A stretch of 64,000 bases of DNA. Source: Rostratula benghalensis. Its lineage: Eukaryota; Chordata; Aves; Charadriiformes; Rostratulidae. The DNA lies in NCBI GenBank assembly GCA_013399305.1, contig VXAI01000088.1:1829735-1893734 (forward strand), given 5' to 3'. Below are positions 49,346-61,120 of this stretch, piece by piece. The translations under genes were made by a program, and so were the position numbers. Within the stretch, counting starts at the first letter, position 1. Each line of letters begins with the position of its first letter. The notes under the pieces were generated by a model, which saw only the letters and a program-made list of their open reading frames with translations, ran no database searches and was not told where the DNA came from.

Positions 49346-51984
49346 ACAAATATAATAACAACCATAATAATTTCAGCCATTTATAAGCATTCATTAAAGA
49401 AATGAAATCTCTTATGTAGACCTTCATATTCCACTAACCCACTAAAATATACCCTTCACTTAGTTCAGATAACTTGCCAGCACCGATTTTTATGAACAAG
49501 AAAAAATATGAAGTATGTCACTACTCATTAATCACAACATTAATTTTTAATGTGAGAGAAGACAGGAGACAGGGAAGGTAAATCTTGTTCTCCTATTAAA
49601 GATAACAGGCATTCTAAATTTTATACCACTGAGGTATAAAATGTATTAATCAAATGTGCTTATCATGTACCGAATGACATGTACAATATCCCTGAATAAT
49701 CACTACATGCCAAGTTAGTAGTTTGAGGAGGTCTTTGCTATGGCTTTGGGTGACTTTCTGAACATGTGCCTATCTGGGCAAGCAGTTAGCAGCTACTAAA
49801 CCAATTATTCCTTTTTCACTGAGTGGATTTTCAGTATATCCACTTCAAGCTGATTTCAAAAAGGTCTTCAGATTAAATTATCTCTTTTTTCCCCCCACAT
49901 CCTAGGATACCTAAAATTTCAGCAGAGAGATCTAATTTGTTAGGTGTGTAATGACTATACATATATTTAAATAGCAGCATATTTTGTACAGATATCTAAA
50001 GTTTATTCATTTAACAGCATGTGTTAAAAGCCTTTTACATCTTATTATCTTACTAATATTACTTGTGACATGCCTCCTACTAGAAAAAAATACTTTAGCA
50101 TTTTGATGATTTTTGTTTTGCTAATTTGACCTCAGAGAAACTGGTAATCATTGACTGGAAAGTTTCCTGTGCAAGTTTGTTTGTGAAATGCTTAGCAAAT
50201 TTAATATAAAGTATATTATTTGCAGTCTTTGCCATGCACACAGAAAGGTGTAACCTTGCCTTTTTGGAATGCAAGGTCATAATTATTTATCCAAAAAAAA
50301 TTTCATTTGAAAAAAGAAACACCAAACCCCAAATTCAAACTAGAAAAGAACTTCTTTCCACACAATCAGCATTGGGAATTGAATGAGTTAAACTTAAAAG
50401 AGCCATAAGTTAAATATTTCTGAGGGTCTGCCTATAAGTTTATGGTTTCAGTTAGAAACCCAAGTTTTGACAGATGTTGAGAGCAACGCCATTCATTCGT
50501 AATGTCACATTAGTGAAAATTGCACTCTAAGAAAATACTAATTTGCAAAAGATAAAAATTAACAGAATGACAAGGATGTCAGAACTCATTTCCCATTTTT
50601 AACTGCCCAAGTGATTATCACAGTTTGAGAAACTATCCAAGTACATATTTCTGTTGCAACTTGCATCATCAGCTTGTTCTAGGACATAGTCCTGCAGAAG
50701 TTATGCTTGTGTGCATGTAAACCTGGGATATATCTCACTGAATTCAATAAATAAAAGACATGAATACATAGTAGCTTATTCTAAATTAGCAGTAAGAAAA
50801 AAAGTCAAAAATCATGAAGATGAAAAGGAGGTGGCTATTGCCTGTTTGGCTTTTCCCCATCCACATTCTGCATTACTGTTTAAATGTAATGGCACGCTAC
50901 ATTCTTAATCCCAGGCAACATAGATTACTCCTTTAACAAGTCAAAAAAGAGTCATGGCTTTCAAGTATCACAGCTTCTTTCATGTTATTTCTTCTCTGCA
51001 ATAATTTGGGAAGAAAGCTGCTTAATAATTTGTGCTTTTGGTATCCCAATGAATATGAGCTATGCATTTTTTTTCAAGTCTGTATCATAGTTCTGCAGTT
51101 TGGGGAGTACCTGCAAGTAGCCTCATATGTTAATTATTTCTATGCAAGCAGATCTCTAATCTTCCAAGAACAATAAATCTTTTAATAATTACTTTCTCAT
51201 TTTGCTTGCTGCTTTCTCCATATGGCTTGTTAAGCACATGTTCAGCATACTTTCATTGATTTTCTTTAGATTTTGCATTTTTTCAGATCAGTACAAAGGC
51301 TTAAAAGGTCATTTGAGGTGCACAGTAATAAATATACTGTACATGCTAGTATTTCTAACTAATCTCAGTCTTCTACAACGCTTTTTTAATGAAACAAAAA
51401 AAAAAAGCACACCATCAATAGGTACATTTTTTGGGACCCGATTATAGTTGTTATTTGGCCATAGACATATAACAGCAGTATTTTCAATCTAAATGTGGAG
51501 TAATTTTGCTTTGGTTTTTTTTGTTTGTTTGTTTTGGTTTTTTTTTTTGTTAATAGAAATTGGTTGTTCAAAAATTATGTTTGAAAGCAATGAAACTTCC
51601 TAATTAAATGCACTGAAACTAGTAAACAACAATCATCCAATTTTCACTAGTTAGCACTGATTTCCTAAAAAGGACATGAATTAGACTCATCTGCATTCTA
51701 AAAGAATGAATGATTGAGACTTTAAAAAGCCTATATCATCATACCTTGTTTCTCTTAATTCTCCAGAGGACTATACTCCGAGTTCATACACCTTCAGGAT
51801 ATTTAAATTGCATGAACCTTCAAGCATATGATTCCTATGGGGTTTTTTTACTGACTTTACAGGATCCCTTATATAAATTACACCGGTTTAAATGTCTTGA
51901 TGATTCTGTGTCTTAATCCTACTAATATTTCATTTAAGCATCAAAAATGGTATGTAAGATCTCAGCACTTCTGCTAGATGAAGA
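49346..51984. other. Intronic sequence between the EGF2 acceptor and a CR1
   Basis: AT-rich, with the T/G tract at 51.5 kb. No EGF1 or mini-exon was recognised. Confidence 0.65.
51508..51550 (+). repeat. T/G-rich tract with GTTT repeats
   Basis: Runs of T are separated by single or paired G (GTTTGTTTGTTTTGG). It is similar in make-up to the tract at 9.6-9.8 kb but is not inside a recognisable CR1. Confidence 0.85.
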
Positions 51985-52626
51985 TTCTACCCGGACTTGT
52001 GTAAAACCTTTGACACTGTCCTCCATGATATCCTGGTCTCTAAATTGGAAAGACATGGAAATGATGGGTGGACTACTCAGTGGATGGTGAACTGACTGGA
52101 GGGCCACACTCAAAGGATTGCAGTCAATGACTCCATGTCCAAGTGTTGACCAGTGATGAGTGGTGTTCCTCAGGAGTCAGTACTGGGACCAGTGCTCTTT
52201 AACCTCTTTGTTGGTGACATGGACAATGGGATTGAGTGCACCCTTAGCAAGTTTGCTGATGACAGCAAGCTGTGTGGTGCAGTTGACCTAGTGGAGAGAT
52301 GCCATCCAGAGGGACCTGGACGAGCTTGAGAGGTCCCCAGGGAAAAAAACAGGTTGGGCAGAGAATGGACTGAGAGCAGCCCTGAAGAGAAGGATTTGGG
52401 AGTGTTGGTTGATGAGCTGGCAGTGTTCTTGCAGCTCAGACAACCAAGCACATCACGGGCTGCAATAAAAGCAGGGCAACCAGCAGGTTGAGTGAGGTGT
52501 TCAAGACCGGGCTGGATGGGGCTTTGAGTTACCTGGTCTACAAGGTGTCCCTGCCTATGTCAGTGAGTTGAAACTAGGTGATCATTAAGGTTCCTTCTAC
52601 CCGAAGCCATTCTATGATTCTATGAT
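51985..52626 (+). mobile_element. CR1 LINE with internal deletions
   Basis: The fragment begins in the RT core ([21 protein letters not shown] from about 51998, matching LDFSKAFDTVSH). It continues through [18 protein letters not shown] and [10 protein letters not shown], jumps over most of the 3' ORF, and ends in GGCTGGATGGGGCTTTGAG and ATTCTATGATTCTATGAT. At least two internal deletions are implied by comparison with the other copies in this window. Confidence 0.92.
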
Positions 52627-53377
52627 GAAAGGTCACAACTAACTTCCATAGGTATACATAGGCTTTTAAGTAGCATTGTATTGAATGCTGGATAATTAAT
52701 TCACTGACAATATGATTAATATTCTTTGTTACTCAGATTTATAGCAGCAAGTTCAGAAACATTCTTCTCCACCAATAAAATAAAACTTTAAACTTGTCAA
52801 CGGATTTTCAAAAAACAATGGACTTCAGGGATTTGGGGTTTTTAGATCAATAGCACTGTAATACTTTTGCAGGTAATCTTTAAGTGGCTTCCAACACAAA
52901 GAGAACAACAACATTTGATCAATATTAATGAGCAGTGGAATTCAATGGTATGCTTTCCAGGCATTTTTATCCATGTTCATATAAAATAATGTCAACAAGA
53001 TTAATTGTGCACTAAAAGTAATAGATCTATTCACTTTCCTGCTCTTTTGAGTCCTTCTTTGTGCAGTTTCAGGAGTATTAGCCAGCATAATAAGTAGAGT
53101 TCAAAATACATCAGTCCATTATTCAATTGAAATCCCATGCTGTTTTTTAAAAAATATTGCAAGTTAACTGAAAGCATAGAAGGTTTTATATTTTTCAGAT
53201 GCTCCTACTGAAATCTGATATTTCATAGATGGATGAATCAAACAAATGCATCCTCAGCAGAGTTGCAAAGGAGCTCATGGCAGAACCATGTTATATGTTT
53301 TCTTTTCTGACAAGTACAGTCAAATAAAACTTCATAAAAATAAAATCACATACAAAGCAATATTGAAGCAGAAGTTA
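52627..53377. other. Intronic sequence between two CR1 fragments
   Basis: Nothing recognised. The flanking CR1 copies face each other tail to tail (plus-strand end at 52626, minus-strand end at 53378), about 750 bp apart. Confidence 0.7.
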
Positions 53378-53662
53378 CAGAATCACAGAATCAGAGACTA
53401 TCAGGGATTGGAAGGGACCTTGAAAGCTCATCCAGTCCAATCCCCCTGCCAGAGCAGGAACACCCAGATCAGGTCACACAGGAACGCGTCCAGATGGGGT
53501 TTGAATGTCTCCAGAGAAGGAGACTCCACAACCTCTCTGGGCAGCCCCTCCCAGTGTTCCGTCACCCTCACCGTGAAGAAGCTTTTCCTCATATTTAAGT
53601 GGAACCTCTTGTGTTCCAGCTTGCACCCATTGTCCCTTGTCCTGTCATTGGCTGTCACTGAG
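53378..53662 (-). mobile_element. CR1 LINE 3' fragment, the only clear CR1 in the EDIL3 sense orientation
   Basis: Read on the minus strand, this is the CR1 3' end from ACAATGGGTGCAAGCTGGAAC through AAAGCTTCTTCACGGTGAGGG to the tail ...GATTCTGTGATTCTG. Its 3' end is at 53378. It retains CR1 consensus-like text across nearly its whole length and looks relatively young. An open frame of 76 codons on the minus strand is CR1-derived. Confidence 0.94.
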
Positions 53663-56618
53663 AAATTACGTATTTGAGAGAAAGCACTAGTTTTTCTATA
53701 GCCAGAAAAGTCAGGAAAGCAATGAAAATATCATTACACCAATAGGACTGTGATTTTTGACAGTGATAATATACAGAAAAAGTGAATTAACATATTAGAA
53801 GTTTTACAAAACTTTTACAAACCTTTTTTTTTGCCTATTCAAGTTCTTTTTAAATAATAGAAAGAAGTGTCCATATACCTTTCAATATTTTTCCCCTGAC
53901 AGTTTGGAGTAATTGTACTTTTTAAAATATCTAGTCTCACTTTGAGCTTCTTTGTCTGCATTATCTTCTATTTTTGAGGGAAAAAAACACACAAGGAAAA
54001 AAACCACAAAAAAGACACAAAGAGATCCTATAAATACTGACAATTATGATGGATATTTAAATATATCTATATGAATGTCATTACATAAAATTCTGGTTGT
54101 TCTCTTTTCAATTTTTTAGTTTCACTACAGGCTGGTTGGACTTATATGATAAAGAAATTGTTGGGAAGGGATCTGAAGTGCAAGAGGGCTCATGCTGAGG
54201 ACCTGATGGTCATACAGTGTCCTTCCTGAGAAAAGGGTGGTAGAGTTATTCTGATCTAACTCTAGGATCTCAACACTTTTCACCTCGTTAGTCTTTTATC
54301 TGTGTGTGTGAGGTATGACAGTAATTAATGTGTCCTGTAAGTGTCCAGGATGCCCTAGAATTTAAGGAAAACAAAGTAAAAATAAGAATATGATGTTTCC
54401 AATGTGTTGCTGATGAAGGACTGCTGCTCACCTCCGTCAGCTGAGGACACCAAGAGCCATACATAAGTTCACCTGGAGTGCAAACTTAATCAGAGACAGA
54501 CACAGAGACTGTCCTGAAATGGGAGACTGTGCAGAAGATCAGCGACACAACAAACACATGCAAGATTTTTGTACAATGTGCCAGGGTGCATTAACAAGAA
54601 GTCTACAAATGCTTTGCCACATATTTTTCTGATGAATCTTTGCCCAGGACTTCAAAATATGGCAAAGACCAACTTTGAAGTACAATGGCTAAAAACGGAG
54701 TTGTGTAACATTAGTTTAGCAAAATCCAAGAAATCAGGAAATATTTGAAATAGTAACTTTGACAGGAAGAAAAATTTTTTCCCATACTTCTCCTTAATTC
54801 AGTGTCAGCTATTATGGCATAAGCTATTTCTTATGCTTCCACCAAACAATGTAAGGATTTTTGGCAAAATATAAAATCTCTTGCTGCTTTGGTGAAAAAG
54901 GCATTAGAAAATAACATGTGGTTACAGGTGATGTAGTTAAACAACAGCTCTACGTCAGTCACATCATTCTCAAATTCTGATTCCTCATACTCAAAAGCGT
55001 GCTTGTTGCTGTGCTTGAAGAGAAATATTATAAAAAAAATATAACCCATAATTTCTTACTAAGATAAGATTAAATGAGGAATATGAAAATGTAAAAAGAA
55101 AAAAAACAAAACTCCAGTAGAGTGATACATGACAAATAATCACATTTTTAAAAAGTAAAATTAAAGGCAGTGCAATACAAATCTTAATACTTTTGAAAGT
55201 ATCTATCTATCCATCTTCTCTTCATTCATGTAGGAATAATGCAACTTCAATGAAAATACTAGATAAGATATTGACCTTGACATACATCAAGATGAAGATA
55301 CTGTTAGCTAAAAAACTAACTACTTCAAATATTTTGTGGAATATTACTGAAGTAAGACTAATAGATAATGTTACTCTGATGATATAGCAAGCTCCAAATC
55401 ACATCAAAACAAATGTTGGATCTATTATCAAACTAATAAAAGGTATCAAATGATTTTATACCCCACTGTAAAATAAAAATATTCTCTATATGCTTGCCTT
55501 CATACCCCTAGTTTTTCTTAAGTCCCTCTTGGCTCTACATTGATGTCAGCCAAATAGTTGGGTTTTGTCCCCTCTGCTAAGTTAAATCTTCGTCAGAGAT
55601 TTCTCTACATATTTTTAACATCAGTAGTTTGAAGTGGTAGTAGGAGCAGTAGTTCTGAAAATGCATAGTACTTTAGGTGCTTCCTCTGCCAAAGCAAATT
55701 CTTCAGAGGAACATGTGACAGCGCTCACTTAGCAAGAGCTCTCATATTTTGTAACTAGTATGTGAAAAGAAGCCAGTAGCATACATGACTTCTTTTGTCT
55801 TTAAGGCAAGAGAAGAATTAATCTCCTTGCTGGAGCTAGCAGAATGTTACAAACTTCTCATGAGGAAGAAGCTGAGGATTATCACATTGAATTAGGCTCA
55901 GTGTCCAGATAATCCAACACCCTCTCCCTGCTACTCATCAGTTCCAGCAACCTGAGAAGAAAACTGAAGAACCCTGCAGTGGGAATAATTACAAATCTGA
56001 ATTAGACACCTTAAAAATATTTGAGATTAATTTAACCTTTGAATCTTTATATTCGACATTATTTTCTAACTAGCAGGTATGTTTTCTCCATACAGTTAAA
56101 AAGCATGTTTATGCCGTCTCTATACGTGCAAATGAGAGGCCAACTATTTTTCAGAAGTATATTGAACATTTTCTTTCCTCATGATCCTTTTACAAACTCA
56201 AGAGGATTTTTGAAAGATGTGCCCTTTCAAATCTGGACACAAATCCAAAATATAACATAATCATATTTGAAAAAGACTGTATTGAACACAGACACACAAA
56301 CAAACATTCAAATCCAGCAGGAATTTCCCTGCAGATTCTGACAGAAAACTGCTTTATTGCACAAAAAGGGCAGGGATCTAACAGAAGCTTTTGAGGGTCT
56401 CTGATTTTCCACAGGCTTACTGCTTTGCCTATTAATTTAATAGGATTTAGCAAGGCTCATCTGACACTGAGGCTGGGTCTAGGTGCCCCCAGCTGCATGT
56501 TTATGTGGGAGTCATGGTACTTCAGAGACCATTTTAACAACATGACAGAAAAGATCCTGTATCTGCTGAGTTTGGGAAATCGTTAATCCATACCAAAATA
56601 TATACCCATGTCTCAACC
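53663..56618. other. Intronic sequence, nothing firmly recognised
   Basis: A less AT-rich patch at 54110-54560 and another at 55800-55980 could be old repeat remnants, but neither shows a diagnostic end. Confidence 0.6.
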
Positions 56619-57116
56619 TGTCTGGAGTCCTCAACATAGGAAGGACGTGGAACTTCTTGAAACAGTTCCAGCAGAGGGCCATGAAGATGCTCAGAGGGCT
56701 GGAGCACCTCTGCTACAAAGACAGACTGAGGGAGCTGGGGTTGTTCAGCCTGGAGAAGGCTCTGGGGAGACCTTATAGCAGCCTTCCAGTACCTGAAGGG
56801 AGACTAGAGGAAAGCTGGGGAAGGACTCTTTGTCAGGAATTGGAGTGACAGGACAAAGGGGGATGGCTTTAAATTGGAAGAGGGGAGATTTACGTTAGAT
56901 ATTAGGAAGAAATTCTTTACTGTGAGGGTGGTGAGGTGCTGGAACAGGTTTCCCAGAGAAGCTGTGGATGTTCCATCCCTGGGAATGTTTAAAGCCGGGC
57001 TGGATGGGGCTTGTGCATCCTGCTCTACTGGGAGGTGTCCCTGCCCATGGCAGGGGGGTTAGACTTGATGATCTTTAAGGTTCTTTCCAACTCTAACCAT
57101 TCTATGATTCTATGAC
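56619..57116 (+). mobile_element. CR1 LINE 3' fragment
   Basis: Continuous CR1 3' sequence includes the AACAGTTCCAGCAGAGGGCCA segment, the LRELGLFSLEKA coding text and the GGGAGATTTACGTTAGATATT and CTTTACTGTGAGGGTGGTGAGG segments. It ends ATTCTATGATTCTATGAC at 57100-57115. Two short open frames (63 and 62 codons) are remnants of the LINE ORF and are not host genes. Confidence 0.95.
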
Positions 57117-60100
57117 ATAACCATTCCAGCAATGCAGTGTAGGGTGTTAGGTCTGACAAATATGCATCCTTTGAGCCTGTGGACCACATTTGTGGTTGAG
57201 ACAAAGCTCCTGCTCAAGTATTTTGTATGTTTCACCTGTATTGAGAAGGAAACTACCTGTTCCCAAGAACAGTCTTGAGGTAGCTGGGCCCAAAGAACAA
57301 CACGTTTGTTCACCATTTGAAAATACACCTATATCTCAGCTGCCTGCTGCTTTACACGGTATTGAGGACATTTGAAGACAGCATACCCAGCAGATGTACT
57401 GTTGACTTTCTGCCAGAAGGGGCTGTAATGATGGAAAAGGCTTCTTCTGCTCAACATGCTCAGTCTGCCACTTAACGATGAAGCATCTTCAGTAATGAAT
57501 GAATACACTGTAGTCTGCTATTTGCTCTTTCTTAGTAATAGATAGTACTTTTTTCCCCTTAAAAAGTCAGTCTGTGTTCAAAATGTACATAAATTTCTGA
57601 CTATTTTAGGGCCTAATTCCCGTTAGACAGGTGTATCATTACATTGCTCAAAAAAATAAATTAGTCTCACGGTTTAACCACAACCTATGGAAATGGAACT
57701 TGATAGATTTTGAACTACCTCATTGTTCAACTCTTGTGAAGTGTAAGAAATTCTTGCTTGCCCAGCATACTTGAATATTTTAAAATAAGGAGAAAAACCA
57801 CAAACAAACCGCAAAAGCTTTTACAGATCATATTTCAAATGATTTCCTCTTGGCATTTGCCACTTTTTATTCTATTTTGCTGTTAGGATACAAATGAACT
57901 CTGTAATAACAAATATTTATTATACCTACAGCTTACTAGTTCTTTGGTTATTTTAACCTGAAAAGAATTGGCATTGCAAAAAATAATTCACAGTTTATGT
58001 GGAATATCGATAACATTAACTCATTGCTATATGTTATTCCAGTTAATGAGTGAAAGTAGTAAAAATGATTAGCACTTACACACACCATTGTCTCATTAAT
58101 ATTCTCAAAATATCAGCTTTTATTTGTAAAAAAAAAGTCTGTTCAGCCTGGCTCATAAGTGAATTAGTACTGTATTAGATTCTATCTACCTATATATTCA
58201 TTATAAACTAATGGCAGTGATCCAGACTTAATTGCACTGTGATTAAATATTTATCCTGTTTTTAATGCAGCAAATGGAGCGTGCTGATTGTAATGATCAA
58301 GGTGTCTCCATCTGGCTGCAACAAAAGCTAAGGTTCACCCCCTGACTGCAAAATACTTTAGGACATTTCTTCACATTTCCCTATAATTCCATTCTGTGGA
58401 TTTCTGTTACAGAGAAGAAATTTGAACTGATTGTCCAGCCATCTCCCAAACCTTTTTTAAATAAATAATAACTAAAACATTTTCTGACAAGATGCTATTT
58501 AAACTTGATGGCTATGCTGTGACTTTCCTCAATAGATAGTCTTAAGCTTTTCATTTTATGGTTCCATCAACTGAGAATGACAGATTTTACCCAAATTTGA
58601 CGTATGATTGGTGTTGTCAACAATGTAGTCATGCTATACAGGGTGAGACCTGAAAATGCTCCAAAAGCTGGAGAAACTATTCAGTGCACTACAAGACATT
58701 TTCCCCAGGTTCTCTCTATTTCTTCTCATACCCCTCAGCTTGCTAGCTTGGGAACTTTCCCCATTTTCAATCCTGTTTTTCAGCTGTTTATACCCTCTGT
58801 CACCTACATATGCGTTTCTGAATAAAGCCCATGGTATTCTTACCCTACCAGTTATCTCATAAATGTACTCTAGCAGATAATTGTGAAACTTATTCTGCAT
58901 TTCTGCATGACCTTTCACAGGAAGATTTTACCTTCCCAAAGAACACCTGCTTTGTTTACTGAAAATCCAGGCTCCGGGACTTGTCCTTCTCTTCCTCTAA
59001 CTTTACACTCAGGCAGCAGCATTGTTACGTATTTCCTAGATGATACTGTTTTTGTCACTGACTTCTCCCACTCTTATTGTCCCAAGTGTTGGGGCTTGGT
59101 CGCTATGCTCCATTTTTTGTGATTTACTTTGTAACATTTTTCAATCCAGAGTAGGTTGTTTTTTTACAAAAAAAAAACGGAAATATTTTCCAAATATCAG
59201 TTGATTCTGGTTCGCATTCGAGCAGGAAAAACCTCTTCAAACACAGAGAACCCTGTATTTTGTAAGAATTTTGCTGTAGGACTGCAAAGACTTGAAGAAT
59301 TCTGCATATTAAAATATTCAGAGAATTATTATACATTTGGATGTTCAAAGGACTCAGTTCAAAAGTACAGTTCTGACAACATTAATGTCTACAGGTTTTT
59401 TATTAATATAAACTCTCAAAATCCATTATCATATAGTTGAAATAAATCCGTCTGTGTATTCACTGCGTTGGTCTGTTGCTTAAGGAAAATATTCCCAGCA
59501 ATAAGGGAAGTATACATAGTTTGATACCTAATACTGGACTTCACTGCCAGCTAGGATTTGTGTGCAACAGAGCTATTTTTATCATTGTAATACTTGTCAT
59601 CATATATGAAGATGTCAGTTTTCATTGTTTCACTGCACTTTAAACTGCCAGTGACCAGGACCTCTCATCCTTTTTTCACTGTATTTCACTAATAATTGAA
59701 AAAAGGAAAAAATCCTGAAAAGATTATGTGAACCTTAATTAAAACAGCAAATAGACTAAAACCCAGTTAGTCCTCTTGCTGAGCATTCCAGTGGGAACTA
59801 AAAAAGGCAACAGACTAAACTTATGCTATTCATATTTGTATGAGTCAGGTCCTAATTACTAGTGCCGCATTAATGACAGGGAAACAGCAGAAGAGAATCT
59901 CAGAGGGTGGTTATCCTTAGGACATGAAATATTATTAAGAAGTGATGAAAGAGAATTTCTAAATGTGAAATATATATAGTCCAAAAAGGCATAAAGTTGT
60001 CCACAGTGGAAACCGAGGGAAATAGACAAGACTTACACTTCATTCATTTATTTCCCTTAGGATGTAGGACAGAGGAAATATATCCTTTCCTCTCTGCATT

Positions 60101-60356
60101 TTTCTCCAGCTGTCATCAAACCCTTCCAATTTCATGTGCCCTACCATAAATCCTTTTGAATTCCAGATCCTGTCACTATTCTCCAACACTTACTCCCTTT
60201 TTAGCTATATTATTGTTTCTTTTCTCCTCATACCCTGTTCCTGCTTCATAGTGCTCTCTTCCTAACTCAGAAAACCACCCACTGCGTAACCATCCCAATT
60301 TAAAATCAAAACCCATATTTGCAGTTATATCCCATCAGTTTTTAAATTGCACAATA
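57117..60356. other. Intronic sequence, nothing firmly recognised
   Basis: Overlapping open frames on both strands at 57110-57375 and a series on the plus strand at 58604-59440 lack domain patterns or splice-bordered structure. Confidence 0.6.
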
Positions 60357-61120
60357 GAATCACTGGATGTCCACCTCCTTTCCACCAGCTACTTCCACGG
60401 CCCAAATACAAATTAATTGCTTTTGATTAATGTCATTCACATGCCAATATTTGTACATGGATGAAAATACCGACCTATTTTGGTGGGTAATGGTAATAAT
60501 TCCTTCACAGCAATACTGGAGATCAGTCTTTTCTGATAAACAAAGCTTTAACTTAAAACTCCTTTTTGTGTTATAGCACATGACGCAAGCGTCATTATTG
60601 TGGTTCTGTTGGAATTCTCTGCACAGGTAAATTTTGCCTTCAGCAGAGCCTTGTGCAGGGGCTGGGGAATAAGCCACAGCATTCCCAAGGTCACAAAAAT
60701 ATTGCTTTAGGAAATGGTATGGCAGACTTCCTCTGGAGCCACACACCCTTTTCTGGTGTCTGCCCTCAGCATGCATCTCATCAGGCATACCCAGCTTTCC
60801 ACTGGTTTGCAATATCCACAGACCCATGCACAGGCACCATGATGGTCATATTCATCCGAGTGACTTCAAATGATGAGGACGTGAACCAGACAAAATTCAC
60901 CTCAGCATAGATGACCTGAGTGCATGCTAATATTCCCTTCCCAATCTAGTCTAATCAGTAGCTGGATATGGATCCTGAAAGGGAATCCATAGTATTGCTC
61001 ATCTGCTGGCAGGATGGAGTCAGGCACAGAGAAGGTCATCTGGTTGGAAAGCGTGGATGCTGCAGTTAGGTTCTGAAGGACAAGATATAAGACCAATACA
61101 TACCATGAAAACAAAACCAC
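60357..61120 (-). pseudogene. Unassigned coding-like block with successive minus-strand frames (possible degraded exon or retrocopy)
   Basis: Three minus-strand frames follow one another. The first, 61120 to 60902, begins with a signal-peptide-like hydrophobic stretch (MVLFSWYVLVLYLVLQ). The second runs about 43 codons from 60910. The third is 155 codons from 60827 to 60360. Each switch is a one-base shift. A polypyrimidine tract and TTCAG near 61070 would make a plausible acceptor for the first segment. I do not recognise the protein, and the plus strand is also open over part of this region, so chance cannot be excluded. It could equally be an old LTR-retrotransposon or gene fragment. Confidence 0.25.

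Noticed and set aside
58604..59440. Series of plus-strand open frames that looked like a multi-part gene
   Set aside because: The frames differ without splice-like borders, are hydrophobic pyrimidine-derived text, and match no family.
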